Origin: Kytococcus schroeteri | Lineage (GTDB): Bacteria > Actinomycetota > Actinomycetes > Actinomycetales > Dermatophilaceae | Direction: 5' to 3' | DNA: 64,000 bases | NCBI RefSeq assembly: GCF_042433515.1 | Contig: NZ_JBHLVH010000006.1 | Span: forward strand, 1-64,000 | Shown: positions 33,630-42,790 of the stretch, one piece after another | Numbering within the stretch: the first letter of the stretch is position 1 | Layout: every line of letters begins with the position of its first letter | The notes under the pieces: model-generated | What the model saw: only the letters and a program-made list of their open reading frames with translations | Databases searched by the model: none | Told to the model about the DNA's origin: nothing | Program-made: the position numbers and the translations under genes

Positions 33630-34519
33630 ATGGACCGCATTGAACTGGACATCTTCTCGGGGCTGCCAAACCCAGTCTGGGATCTCAATACCACAGAGAC
33701 GGCCAGCCTCATCCGCCAGATCAAGAACGACCAGACGGAAGTGCGCCCACTCAGCGAGTCTTCAGATCGACTCGGATACAAGGGCTTCATCATCCACATG
33801 GACTCCCAAGAGTCTTATCGTAGCGGCCTGGGGCCAACCCAGTTGCGTTCCGCCTGGGCGAGGGCCACGCCAACCCCGACACCCTGCAAGAGCTGCTTCT
33901 CCGCGGAGCCCAAGGAGCAGAGATCAACGCACTGGCTGTGGATGCCGCAGCACTTGCCATCGAAGGGAGTGCTGAGCCCGCAACGAGCACCACCGACCCC
34001 GACACCCCGGACGCCGGCAGTGAGACTTTGGCGGGCTGCGGGTACCACCTCACAAGCTCTGTCGACTTCAAGTTCTGGGGAGGAGTCCACACCTCGAAGA
34101 ACAACTGCTACAACTATGCCGCGAACTGGCGAACAGGAACGTTTGCCCACCCTGGGCGAGCTTCGGGGAAGCACTTCCGGTTCACAGATTTCTGGGGAAG
34201 AACCCGAACCCTTTCCCAACAGAAGCAGGCACTGCGCGAGTCCATGATGGCTGATGGATGGAAGACCACATGCAGTTCCCGATCGCTCTATGTCGCCGCA
34301 GCCATCTGGCCCGGAGTTGACTACCATTTCTGGCGCCGCACTGCCCCTCATAAGTGGATCAGCGTCAGCAAACCCTGGTCACACAAGCGCGGAGGATACT
34401 ACCCCCAGAACACCGACTCCGGGGGGAATCACATCAGCTCCCCGTACCACTCCAAACGATGGGACTACACCCTCTGGTGCGGAACCATGTACTCCCCCAC
34501 GACCGTCTTCGTCAAGTGA
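33630..34519 (+). pseudogene. Frameshifted gene: FSGxPNPxW domain plus Cys/His C-terminal domain
   Basis: The 5' frame gives DIFSGLPNPVWDL and GYKGFIIHMDSQ; the 3' frame continues with RLGEGHANPDTLQELLLRGA and runs to TVFVK. The frames join if one T is added in the GTTCC run near 33847-33851 (giving LRFRLGEGH), so a single-base deletion or a sequencing error split a gene of about 296 aa. The second domain contains NNCYNYA, HPGRASG, PGVDYHFWRR and WSHKRGG; a Cys followed by a His recalls papain-like enzymes, but this is only inference. No signal peptide is seen. The first motif recurs in the lipoprotein at 34743, and the Tat peptide gene starts 15 bp downstream. Confidence 0.65.
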
Positions 34520-34533
34520 ACCAAGGAGATTCC

Positions 34534-34746
34534 ATGCCCTCGGCCACCATGAGTCGTAGACTCTTCCTCCTTGGCCTCGCGCCGGGATTGGCTCTTGCGT
34601 CGCACACTGCGCATGCCACCAGCACCCCCATCGCAAAGCTCGCCACAAGCAGTGGATCCACGCCCGCCACGCTGGACGATTTCCTGCTAGATCTTGCACT
34701 CCGCGCCGATGACCGGTCGCCTCTCCCCAAGGAGGGCCCCCAGTGA
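34534..34746 (+). CDS. Small Tat-exported peptide
   Basis: 70 aa. AAGGAG lies five bases before the ATG. The N-terminus SRRLFLLGLAPG, with a hydrophobic stretch and AHA cleavage site, is a Tat signal, leaving a mature peptide of about 40 residues (STPIAKLATSSG, then DDFLLDLALRADD). It overlaps the next gene (GTGA). A partner or substrate role with its neighbours is inferred. Confidence 0.7.
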   Translation: MPSATMSRRLFLLGLAPGLALASHTAHATSTPIAKLATSSGSTPATLDDFLLDLALRADDRSPLPKEGPQ

Positions 34747-35195
34747 CCCGTATACAGCGTCTCGTTCCGATGTCTGCCGCCCTGCTCCTGACCCTGGCCG
34801 GGTGCGGAGAGGAACCGCAGACGGGTGCCACGACCTCCCCCTTCCGAGCGACGGCCGACGTGTTCTCCGGCCGGCCGAACCCCGAGTGGGACGCCTCCGA
34901 CGAGGCCCGCCGCGCCGCCGCCACGTGCCTGGACCAGCTCGCGCAGGCCGATGAGGCCGCCGCCGCACCGCCCAGCCCGGGCGGGCTCGGCTTTGGCGGC
35001 GTCACCTTCGAGCCGGCCCCCGCATCGGGCGGCACCGCGCTGACCCGCATCGTGGACCACACCGCCTTCGGAACCCGGGACGGGCGGCCGGTCACCGCGG
35101 AGTGCACCGACCTGGGCGAGGCCACCTGGGAGCAGTTCGCGGAACTCGAGCCGGTAGCCGTCAAGGACCTCCGGAGCAACGCCAACGCGTCCTAA
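34743..35195 (+). CDS. Lipoprotein with FSGRPNPxW motif
   Basis: 150 aa from a GTG overlapping the previous stop. The lipobox is LAGC in the signal ALLLTLAGCGEE. The mature part begins ADVFSGRPNPEWDAS and contains GGLGFGGVTF, matching in order the DIFSGLPNPVWDL and LGYKGFIIH segments of the gene at 33630. The shared domain suggests both bind the same kind of ligand, one tethered to the outer face of the membrane. No named family is recognised. Confidence 0.7.
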   Translation: MTRIQRLVPMSAALLLTLAGCGEEPQTGATTSPFRATADVFSGRPNPEWDASDEARRAAATCLDQLAQADEAAAAPPSPGGLGFGGVTFEPAPASGGTALTRIVDHTAFGTRDGRPVTAECTDLGEATWEQFAELEPVAVKDLRSNANAS

Positions 35196-35219
35196 CCCTG
35201 CCCCCACAGACACGCCGCG

Positions 35220-35245
35220 CGCCCGTCAGCAGGTGCTGGCGGGCG
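35220..35245. terminator. Terminator between the lipoprotein gene and sdhB
   Basis: GCCCGTCAGCA pairs with TGCTGGCGGGC (one G-T wobble), between convergent genes. The minimal loop would open to a normal tetraloop by losing a pair. Confidence 0.55.
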
Positions 35246-35292
35246 GCGCGTGAGCAGCGTGGGTGGGCGCGTGGCCCTACCGCGGTATCGGG

Positions 35293-36024
35293 TCAGAGGG
35301 CCTTGCGCAGGTCCTTGTTCAGCTGGCTGATGACGTCCAGCGGGATGCCCTTGGGGCAGACCGCCGCGCACTCACCGATGTTGGTGCAGCCGCCGAAGCC
35401 CTCCTCGTCGTGCTGGTTCACCATGTTGACCACGCGCGAGTCACGCTCCGGCTGACCCTGCGGCAGCAGGCCCAGGTGGGTCACCTTGGCGCCCAGGAAG
35501 AGCATGCCGGCCGCGTTCGGGCAGGCCGCCGCACAGGCACCACAGCCGATGCAGGTGGCGGCGTCGAACGCGCGGTCGGCGTCCTCCTTGCGCACCGGGT
35601 GGGTGTTGGCGTCCACCGCGGCACCGGTGTTCACGGAGATGTAGCCACCGGAGCCGATGATGCGGTCGTAGGCGCTGCGGTCGACCACGAGGTCCTGCAC
35701 CACCGGGAACGCGTCCGCACGGAACGGCTCCAGGGTGAGGGTCTCGCCGTCCTTGAAGGAGCGCATGTGCAGCTGGCACAGGGTGGTGCGCTCCGGGCCG
35801 TGGGCGATGCCGTTGACCATGAAGCCGCACGCACCGCAGATGCCCTCGCGGCAGTCGGACTCGAAGGCCACCGGCTGCTCACCGGCCTCCGTGAGCTCCT
35901 CGTTGAGGACGTCCAGCATCTCCAGGAAGGACATGTCCTCGGTGATGCCGTCCACCTGGTAGGTGGCGAACTGGCCCTTGTCGCCGGCGCCGGCCTGGCG
36001 CCAGATCTTGAGAGTGATCTTCAC
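35293..36024 (-). CDS. sdhB: Succinate dehydrogenase iron-sulfur subunit
   Basis: 243 aa. Three clusters are predicted: [2Fe-2S] by C58, C63, C66 and C83; further clusters by C158, C161, C164, C168 and C213, C219, C223. It carries electrons from SdhA to the SdhC quinone site. The ATG overlaps the sdhA stop (ATGA). It is the last gene of sdhCAB, at the inner face of the membrane. Confidence 0.96.
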   Translation of the reverse strand: MKITLKIWRQAGAGDKGQFATYQVDGITEDMSFLEMLDVLNEELTEAGEQPVAFESDCREGICGACGFMVNGIAHGPERTTLCQLHMRSFKDGETLTLEPFRADAFPVVQDLVVDRSAYDRIIGSGGYISVNTGAAVDANTHPVRKEDADRAFDAATCIGCGACAAACPNAAGMLFLGAKVTHLGLLPQGQPERDSRVVNMVNQHDEEGFGGCTNIGECAAVCPKGIPLDVISQLNKDLRKAL

Positions 36025-38144
36025 TTGTAGCTCCGCTGCTTCATCTCGATGGCGTTGTACACGAGGTCCTCCTTGTGCAGCACCGGACGCTCACCGGCAC
36101 CGGTGAACTCCCAGGCCGCCACGTAGGCGAACTCGTCGTCGTGGCGCAGGGCCTCGCCGTCCTCGGTCTGGGACTCCGCCCGGAAGTGGCCACCGGCCGA
36201 CTCGCGACGGTGCAGGGCGTCGATGCACATGAGCTCACCCAGCTCCAGGAAGTCGGCCACACGGCCGGCCTTCTCCAGCGACTGGTTGAGGGTGGCGGCC
36301 GCGCCGGGCACCTTGACGTTGGTCCAGAACTCCTCGCGGAGGGCCCGGATCTTCTCGATGGCGGTGCGCAGACCGGCGTCGGTGCGCTCCATGCCGCAGT
36401 ACTCCCACATGATGGAGCCCAGCTCGCGGTGGATGGAGTCCACCGTGCGGGTGCCGTTGATGGAGAGCAGCTGCTGCACGCGGGCGTCCACGGCCTCGCG
36501 CGCGGCCACGGCCTCGGGGTGGTCCGCGCTGATGTTGGACTGCCCCTCCTTGGCCAGGTAGTCGTTGATGACGTTCGGCAGCACGAAGTAGCCGTCGGCC
36601 AGACCCTGCATCAGCGCCGAGGCGCCCAGGCGGTTGCCGCCGTGGTCGGAGAAGTTCGCCTCACCGGCCACGAACAGGCCCGGGATGGTGGACTGCAGGT
36701 CGTAGTCCACCCACAGGCCGCCCATCGTGTAGTGCACGGCCGGGTAGATGCGCATCGGCACCTCGTACGGGTTCTCACCCGTGATGCGCTCGTACATGTC
36801 GAAGAGGTTGCCGTACTTGGCGGCCACCGCGTCCTTGCCCATGCGCTCGATGGCCGACGCGAAGTCCAGGTACACGCCGCGGCGCACCTGACGCTCCTGG
36901 CCGTCCTGGTCCACCTCGGCCACGGCCGGGCCCACGCCGCGGCCCTCGTCACACATGTTCTTGGCCTGGCGCGAGGCGATGTCGCGGGGCACCAGGTTTC
37001 CGAACGCCGGGTAGATGCGCTCCAGGTAGTAGTCGCGCGCCTCCTCCGGGATCTCGCGGGGGTCCTTGTCGCAGTCGGCGGCGTCCTTGGGGACCCAGAT
37101 GCGGCCGTCGTTGCGCAGGGACTCCGACATCAGCGTCAGCTTGGACTGCTTGTCGCCGTGCTGCGGGATGCAGGTGGGGTGGATCTGCGTGAAGCAGGGG
37201 TTGCCGAAGTAGGCGCCCTTGCGGTGCGCACGCCACGCGGCGGTGACGTTGGACCCCATCGCGTTGGTGGAGAGGAAGAAGACGTTGCCGTAGCCGCCGG
37301 TGGCCAGCACCACCGCGTCGGCCATGTGCGTCTCGATCTCACCGGTGCGCAGGTTGCGGGCGATGATGCCGCGCGCCTTGCCCTCCACGACGACCAGCTC
37401 GAGCATCTCGTGGGCGTTGAACATCTCCACGGTGCCGGCGCCGATCTGGCGCTCCAGCGCCTGGTAGGCGCCGATGAGCAGCTGCTGGCCAGTCTGGCCG
37501 CGGGCGTAGAAGGTGCGCTGCACCTGCACGCCACCGAACGAGCGGTTGTCGAGCAGACCGCCGTACTCGCGGGCGAAGGGCACACCCTGCGCCACGCACT
37601 GGTCGATGATGTTCGCGGACACCTCAGCCAGGCGGTACACGTTGGTCTCGCGGGAGCGGTAGTCGCCACCCTTCACCGTGTCGTAGAACAGGCGGTAGAC
37701 CGAGTCGTTGTCGTTCTTGTAGTTCTTGGCGGCGTTGATGCCACCCTGCGCGGCGATCGAGTGCGCACGGCGCGGCGAGTCCTGGTAGCAGAAGGACTTC
37801 ACGTTGTAGCCGGCCTCACCGAGGGTGGCGCCCGCGGCGGCGCCGGCCAGGCCGGTGCCCACGATGATGACGTTGATCTTGCGGCGGTTGGCCGGGTTCA
37901 CCAGCGCGGTCTCGAACTGGCGGCGCTGCCACATCGTCTCGATGGGGCCACCGGGGGCCTTCGTGTCGGCGATCGGGTCACCGAGCACCCACGGGTCGTT
38001 GGTGTGCTCACCGGACTTGTTCACCGGGCGGGTGTCCGCCGGGGCGTCGCCCTGGGCGGTGCCGCGCTGGGCGTCGCCGTCGGCGTCGAAGGCGTCGTCC
38101 TTCTTGCGCTTCCAGGGGGCGTTGTCACCGAAGAGTGTTGCCAT
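36021..38144 (-). CDS. sdhA: Succinate dehydrogenase flavoprotein subunit
   Basis: 707 aa. FAD binding (VIIVGTGLAGAAAGATL), the SIAAQGGINAA segment, FTQIHPTCIPQHG, HYTMGGLWVDYDL and HRRESAGGHFRAE identify SdhA. About 85 residues precede the Rossmann motif; the first 60 are charged and probably disordered, beyond the core of the enzyme. It oxidises succinate to fumarate in the TCA cycle. The start is 22 bp after sdhC, with an AGGAG nearby. Confidence 0.96.
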   Translation of the reverse strand: MATLFGDNAPWKRKKDDAFDADGDAQRGTAQGDAPADTRPVNKSGEHTNDPWVLGDPIADTKAPGGPIETMWQRRQFETALVNPANRRKINVIIVGTGLAGAAAGATLGEAGYNVKSFCYQDSPRRAHSIAAQGGINAAKNYKNDNDSVYRLFYDTVKGGDYRSRETNVYRLAEVSANIIDQCVAQGVPFAREYGGLLDNRSFGGVQVQRTFYARGQTGQQLLIGAYQALERQIGAGTVEMFNAHEMLELVVVEGKARGIIARNLRTGEIETHMADAVVLATGGYGNVFFLSTNAMGSNVTAAWRAHRKGAYFGNPCFTQIHPTCIPQHGDKQSKLTLMSESLRNDGRIWVPKDAADCDKDPREIPEEARDYYLERIYPAFGNLVPRDIASRQAKNMCDEGRGVGPAVAEVDQDGQERQVRRGVYLDFASAIERMGKDAVAAKYGNLFDMYERITGENPYEVPMRIYPAVHYTMGGLWVDYDLQSTIPGLFVAGEANFSDHGGNRLGASALMQGLADGYFVLPNVINDYLAKEGQSNISADHPEAVAAREAVDARVQQLLSINGTRTVDSIHRELGSIMWEYCGMERTDAGLRTAIEKIRALREEFWTNVKVPGAAATLNQSLEKAGRVADFLELGELMCIDALHRRESAGGHFRAESQTEDGEALRHDDEFAYVAAWEFTGAGERPVLHKEDLVYNAIEMKQRSYK

Positions 38145-38166
38145 GAGTCTGCTCCTCCTGGGGCGG

Positions 38167-38862
38167 TCAGTTGACGAGGTCGAGGAACACCGCGAACGGC
38201 GGCACCAGGAAGCCGACCACCACGAGGGCGGCGAGCACGGCGCCGATGGTGCGCAGCATCGGGATGTTCTTGGTCTTGGTCAGGCCGAGCGTCTGCATCG
38301 CGGAGAAGAACCCGTGGAATATGTGCATGCCCAGGGCGGCCATCGCCAGCACGTAGATGAGCAGCACCCACCAGATCTCGAAGGACTCCACGTAGTTGGC
38401 GGCGGGGCTGGCCAGCTCGCCCTGCGGGTGGATGGTCTTGGTGGTGAAGTGCAGGATGTGGAAGACCACGAACAGCAGCAGCGCGATGCCACCCCAGCGC
38501 ATGGTGCGCGAGGCGAGGCTCGAGGTGAGCGACTTCTTCATCGCGTAGCCGACGCTGCGGCCCTTCTTGGCGCGGCCCCACAGCTTGACCGCCAGCACGA
38601 CGTGCGCCAGCACCGCGGCCAGCAGGACGAGACGCACGATCCACAGCGCACCCTCGTAGGGCAGGATCGGCTCACCCATGGTGCGCAGGTGGTGCGCGTA
38701 GGTGTCGAACGCCTCGTGGGACTGGAGGATCTTCAGGTTGCCGAGCATGTGCCCGAGCACGAAGAGGATGAACAGGAGGCCGGAGACCGCCATGAGGATC
38801 TTGTTCCAGATCGTCGTGGTGGTGGCCGACCGCTTCGTCGGAGCCGCGTTGTCAAGTGCCAC
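38167..38862 (-). CDS. sdhC: Succinate dehydrogenase cytochrome b subunit
   Basis: 231 aa, five hydrophobic segments, of the b558 type in which one polypeptide replaces SdhC and SdhD. Likely haem-ligand histidines lie in FVLGHMLGNLK, VLAHVVLAV, FHILHFTTK and GMHIFHGFFSA. The GTG lies seven bases after TAGAAT (complement of 38870-38875), so the operon mRNA starts at the start codon. It anchors SdhAB and reduces menaquinone. Confidence 0.92.
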   Translation of the reverse strand: MALDNAAPTKRSATTTTIWNKILMAVSGLLFILFVLGHMLGNLKILQSHEAFDTYAHHLRTMGEPILPYEGALWIVRLVLLAAVLAHVVLAVKLWGRAKKGRSVGYAMKKSLTSSLASRTMRWGGIALLLFVVFHILHFTTKTIHPQGELASPAANYVESFEIWWVLLIYVLAMAALGMHIFHGFFSAMQTLGLTKTKNIPMLRTIGAVLAALVVVGFLVPPFAVFLDLVN

Positions 38863-38989
38863 GGGGCGGATTCTACTGAGAGGCTGGGAGCGGGCTGGGT
38901 GAGGCTTGCCTACCCCGTGGGTCGCGCCCGCGCGCGGGCCGGGCGCCGCCCCCATCGGCCCCGCGGTGGACGCACCTAGGATGCCAGCC

Positions 38990-40624
38990 ATGCCCTCCAC
39001 GCCCGGTGACGTCGCGACCCCGTCGCCCTCGGCGCCTGATCTCGAGCAGCAGCTCCGCGAGGACCTCCTCGGTCCCCTCGCCCGGCGCGGCGCGACCGCG
39101 CGGCGCATCGCCCGGTGGGCCTGGGTCGGCCCGCTGCTGTGCATGCTGCTGGGCGGGTGGATGCGGTGGTGGCACCTGGACGAGCCGCACCAGCTGGTCT
39201 TCGACGAGACCTACTACGTCAAGCAGGCGTGGTCGCTCGCCGAGTGGGGTTACGAGCGGGACAAGCCCGACGGCATGGAGGAGCCCGACCAGTTCTTCAC
39301 CACAGGCAACTGGCAGACGGTCTACGACGACAAGGCCGACTTCGTGGTGCACCCGCCGGTGGGCAAGTGGGTGATCGCCGCCGGCGAGGTGGTCTTCGGC
39401 ATCGAGTCGTCCTTCGGCTGGCGCGTCTCGGTGTGGGTGCTGGGCAGCCTGTCCATCCTCGTCATCGGCCGGGTGGCGTGGGAGATGTTCGGCTCGGCCA
39501 CGCTCGCCACGCTCGCCTCCTTCCTGGCGATGCTGGAGGGCCACCACTTCGTGCACAGCCGCACCGGCCTGCTCGACGTGGTGCTCATGTTCTTCGTGCT
39601 CGTGGGCTTCTGGTTCCTGCTGCTGGACCGCAACGCCTCGCGGCGCCTGCTGGCCCGGAGGGTGGCGGCGCTGCACGGCGGGGACGCCTGGCGGTGGAAT
39701 CTCCGCCGGCCCGCGGTGGGCATGACCTACGGCCCGTGGCTGGGGCTGCGCCCGTGGCGATGGGCGGCCGGCATCAGCCTGGGGCTGGCCGCGGGCGTCA
39801 AGTTGTCCGGGCTGTACCCGCTCATGGCCTTCGGGCTGCTCACCGTGCTGTGGGACTGCACGGCCCGGCAGCGGGCGGGCGTCTCCCGGCCGTGGAGCGC
39901 CGGGGCAGTGCTCCGGGACGGGCCACAGGCGTTCGTCACCTACTGCGGGGCGGCCCTGGCGGCCTACCTCGCCTCGTGGGTGGGCTGGTTCCGCAGCACC
40001 GACGGGTACATGCGCCAGTGGGCCACCGAGCACCCCGGTGAGGGGGTCACCTGGCTGCCCGGCCCGCTGCGCGCGTTGTGGGAGTACCACGCCAAGATGT
40101 ACGAGTTCCACGTCGGGCTGACCAGCGACCACACGTACCGCTCCAGCCCGTGGAGCTGGCCGCTGCAGCTGCGTCCCACCTCGTTCTTCTACGAGACCAA
40201 GACGCTCGGCGAGGCCGGGTGCGAGGTGGAGAAGTGCTCCAAGGCCATCAACTCGGTGGGCTCGGTGAGCATCTGGTGGGTGGCCACCGCCGCGGTGTTC
40301 GTGCTGCTGTTCTGGTGGGTCGCGCAGCGCGACTGGCGGGCCGGCGCCATCGCCGTGGGGGTGCTCTCGGGGTGGCTGCCCTGGCTGCCGGTGCAGCACC
40401 GCACGATCTACCAGTTCTACTCGATCGCTTTCGAGCCGTTCATGGTGCTGGCCGTGGTCTTCGTCATCGGGCTGGCGCTGCGGCACGTGTGGGGCAAGTA
40501 CGCGGTGGGGGCCTACCTGGCCCTGGTGGTGCTGAACTTCTGGTACTTCTGGCCCATCTGGACCGCCCAGGTGATCCCGTACTCCGCGTGGCGAGCCCGC
40601 ATGTGGTTCGCCAGCTGGATCTGA
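38990..40624 (+). CDS. pmt: Dolichyl-phosphate-mannose protein mannosyltransferase (GT39)
   Basis: 544 aa with about 11 transmembrane helices. The acidic motif FDETYYVKQAWSL in the first extracytoplasmic loop, HPPVGKWVIAAGE and HHFVHSRTGLLDV are typical of bacterial PMT. It transfers mannose from polyprenyl phosphate to secreted proteins during Sec export. The ATG at 38990 is chosen because TAGGAT (38977-38982) is seven bases upstream; 38981 is an alternative. An intervening Cys-x8-Cys-type loop (GEAGCEVEKCSK) faces outside. Confidence 0.93.
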   Translation: MPSTPGDVATPSPSAPDLEQQLREDLLGPLARRGATARRIARWAWVGPLLCMLLGGWMRWWHLDEPHQLVFDETYYVKQAWSLAEWGYERDKPDGMEEPDQFFTTGNWQTVYDDKADFVVHPPVGKWVIAAGEVVFGIESSFGWRVSVWVLGSLSILVIGRVAWEMFGSATLATLASFLAMLEGHHFVHSRTGLLDVVLMFFVLVGFWFLLLDRNASRRLLARRVAALHGGDAWRWNLRRPAVGMTYGPWLGLRPWRWAAGISLGLAAGVKLSGLYPLMAFGLLTVLWDCTARQRAGVSRPWSAGAVLRDGPQAFVTYCGAALAAYLASWVGWFRSTDGYMRQWATEHPGEGVTWLPGPLRALWEYHAKMYEFHVGLTSDHTYRSSPWSWPLQLRPTSFFYETKTLGEAGCEVEKCSKAINSVGSVSIWWVATAAVFVLLFWWVAQRDWRAGAIAVGVLSGWLPWLPVQHRTIYQFYSIAFEPFMVLAVVFVIGLALRHVWGKYAVGAYLALVVLNFWYFWPIWTAQVIPYSAWRARMWFASWI

Positions 40625-40742
40625 CGCGGGGGCCGGCCGGGGCAGCATCGCCTGCGCCAGCCGCCCGCGGCATCGCTCTGCCGCACCCTGCCGCACGGCC
40701 GCACGCCCGCGGCATCGCACCGCCGCACGCGAAACCACGCGC

Positions 40743-40804
40743 CGCACGGGAAGGGTGGTCGCCGCACGCGACGATTCCCGTGCGGCGACCACCGTTCCCG
40801 TGCG
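40743..40804. terminator. Large hairpin, repeat element C
   Basis: Arms 40743-40768 and 40779-40804, 26 bp with one mismatch and a 10-base loop, between the convergent pmt and YdbT-like genes. It starts at CGCACGGGAA and ends TTCCCGTGCG, the same words as elements A and B. It is too long for a simple terminator. Confidence 0.75.
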
Positions 40805-41050
40805 CGGTGACCTTTCCGGTGCGGCTGGCCCACGAAGACCCCCACCCGCGACACGCCCATCCTTCGACACGCCGACCCATCGACACGCCGACGGTCGGGA
40901 GGTTCATCGGTAGGCGCATCGGAGGATCGCGGACGCCGCCGGTGTTGATGGGTGCGCGTCCGGCGGGCCGCGGTCGGCCACACGGGGCGGTCCTCGCCGG
41001 CGCGGGCAGCCCGCATCCGCACAGCGCCCACCCCCGCGCGATGGGGCCCG
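40805..41050. other. Rest of the 426-bp convergent gap
   Basis: No gene supported. A 15-base near-repeat (TCGACACGCCGAC) occurs twice near 40863-40892. The open frames on the minus strand here are translations of repeat element C and flanks. Confidence 0.5.
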
Positions 41051-42790
41051 TCAGGCGGGGCGGGAGAACTGCCCCACGAGCTCCGGGGAGACCGCGCGCA
41101 TCATCGCCACCGCGTCGGGCAGCGGCAGGTTGGGCACGCGGTAGGACTCGTCGCCGCCGGCCACCGTGGCCACCGCCGTGCACAGCCCCAGGCGCCGCTG
41201 GAAGAAGGACTGCTCCACCGTCCAGCTGAGCACGCCCTCGCACTCCAGGGCCAGGTGCCGCCGCAGGAGTGCGCCCTGCCGCACCAGCAGGTGCCGGTCG
41301 GTCACCGCGTGCCCCAGCGAGCGCCAGGCCGGCCACACCGGGGCCAGGTTGAGCACCGCCATGAGCGCGGTCCACCCCAGCAGCCAGGTCCACGCCGAGG
41401 CACCCGTCCAGCCGAGCGGGTCGCCCACGGCGAAGTGCCGCAGCACCGCGATGCCGCCGAGCACCGGCACCAGACCGACCCAGAAGGTGGTCACGAGCGC
41501 CCCGACGGCCATGCGCCGCAGCGCCTTCGGCCCGTGGGAGACCAGCGGCCGCTCGAACAGGTCGGCCGGCACCGTCTTGGGCTCGCCGCTGCCGAGCACG
41601 TCGGCCGCCAGCGCCCGGGCCTCGGAGCGCGGCACGGTGGGCAGCAGGTCCACGGAGCCGTCCTCGGCACCGGTCACCACCGCCTCGGCCGAGGCGCCGC
41701 GCTGCCAGCGCTGCTGCCACGGCTCGGTGACCACGACGCCGCGCACCTTGCGCTCCTCGAGCGTGGCCGAGCGGGTGGTGGTCAGGCCGCGGGTGACCTG
41801 CAGGGTGCCCTGCGCGGTGCGGGTGACGCGCAGCCCCCACCAGCCCAGCAGGTAGGCCACCGTCGAGGTGAGCAGCGAGAGCACCACACCGGCCACCACC
41901 AGCAGCACGACGGTGTGCACCAGGCCGAGGCTCTCCACGGCGTGCACCACCTCGCCACCGATGCGTCGCCCCACCGCGGAGTCGGCGATGTCGTCGAAGA
42001 ACTGGCCGCCGAAACCGACGACCGCCGCGGCCACGAACAGGCCACTCGCCCCCAGCGGGCCGAAGCGCAGCCACCGGGGGTCCCACGTGGCGAGCACCTG
42101 CTCGGGCATGTCGTCCGCGACCGGCTGCACGGCCTCCTCGACGCCGCTCTCCACCCCGGCGCCGGGGGCGCTGACGCCACGCTCGGCCTCGGAGGGGTCG
42201 AGCGCGTCCACCCCCTGGGCGGCCTGCACGCGGCGGGTGCGGCGCAGCAGGTTCTCGCGCAGCGCCTGGGCGTCGGCGGTGCGCAGGCCCTCGAGCTCCA
42301 CCTGGTCGTCGTCCACACCGGTGCCGATCTTCATGGTGCGCAGGTCGAGCAGCCGCATGAGCAGGTTGCCCTCGACGTCGATGGTGCGCACCCGCTCCAG
42401 GCGGGCCGTCTTGGTGCGTCGGTTGAGCCACCCCTGGCGCACCTGCACGGTCTCGCCGTCCACCCGGTAGGCGAGCGTGAACCACTGCACCAGCGTGACC
42501 ACCACGGCCAGGACGGCACCGCCGACGGCCGAGAACACCTGGAAGCCGGGGTCCCCGCTGCGGGTGAACAGCAGCACGAGCAGCACCGGCAGCAGGGAGC
42601 CGACCAGCTTGACCGGGTGCACGAGCAGCATGCGCAGGTCCTGGCGGCGCCACTCCCCCTCGGCGGGCACCGGCTCGGGCGCCGGCGGCATCGGGGCGGG
42701 CTGGGGCACCGGCGGCACCGGCCCCGGCGCCGGCGCCGGCGCCGGCGCGGGGGCGTCGTCCGGGGCGCCCCACCCCATCGGCGTGCTCAC
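41051..42790 (-). CDS. PH-domain membrane protein (YdbT-like)
   Basis: 579 aa. A Pro/Ala-rich N-terminus (about 45 residues) is followed by three pairs of hydrophobic segments, each trailed by a bacterial PH_2 (DUF304) domain: examples are VRQGWLNRRTKTARLERVRT, LQVTRGLTTTRSATLEERKV and LLVRQGALLRRHLALE. Such proteins sit in the cytoplasmic membrane; in Bacillus the YdbS-YdbT pair gives bacteriocin resistance. The GTG overlaps the stop of the YdbS-like gene (GTGA). Confidence 0.85.
   Translation of the reverse strand: MSTPMGWGAPDDAPAPAPAPAPGPVPPVPQPAPMPPAPEPVPAEGEWRRQDLRMLLVHPVKLVGSLLPVLLVLLFTRSGDPGFQVFSAVGGAVLAVVVTLVQWFTLAYRVDGETVQVRQGWLNRRTKTARLERVRTIDVEGNLLMRLLDLRTMKIGTGVDDDQVELEGLRTADAQALRENLLRRTRRVQAAQGVDALDPSEAERGVSAPGAGVESGVEEAVQPVADDMPEQVLATWDPRWLRFGPLGASGLFVAAAVVGFGGQFFDDIADSAVGRRIGGEVVHAVESLGLVHTVVLLVVAGVVLSLLTSTVAYLLGWWGLRVTRTAQGTLQVTRGLTTTRSATLEERKVRGVVVTEPWQQRWQRGASAEAVVTGAEDGSVDLLPTVPRSEARALAADVLGSGEPKTVPADLFERPLVSHGPKALRRMAVGALVTTFWVGLVPVLGGIAVLRHFAVGDPLGWTGASAWTWLLGWTALMAVLNLAPVWPAWRSLGHAVTDRHLLVRQGALLRRHLALECEGVLSWTVEQSFFQRRLGLCTAVATVAGGDESYRVPNLPLPDAVAMMRAVSPELVGQFSRPA

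Noticed and set aside
33820..33862. Programmed -1 frameshifting in the FSGxPNPxW gene
   Set aside because: No X-XXY-YYZ slippery heptamer or obvious stimulatory hairpin in the overlap; a one-base deletion explains it more simply.
36075..38174. 699-codon plus-strand open frame
   Set aside because: Exactly opposite sdhA; composition shows codon-shadow bias only.
40513..41031. Minus-strand open frame between pmt and the PH-domain gene
   Set aside because: It translates the inverted-repeat element C and runs antisense into pmt; no motif or start signal.
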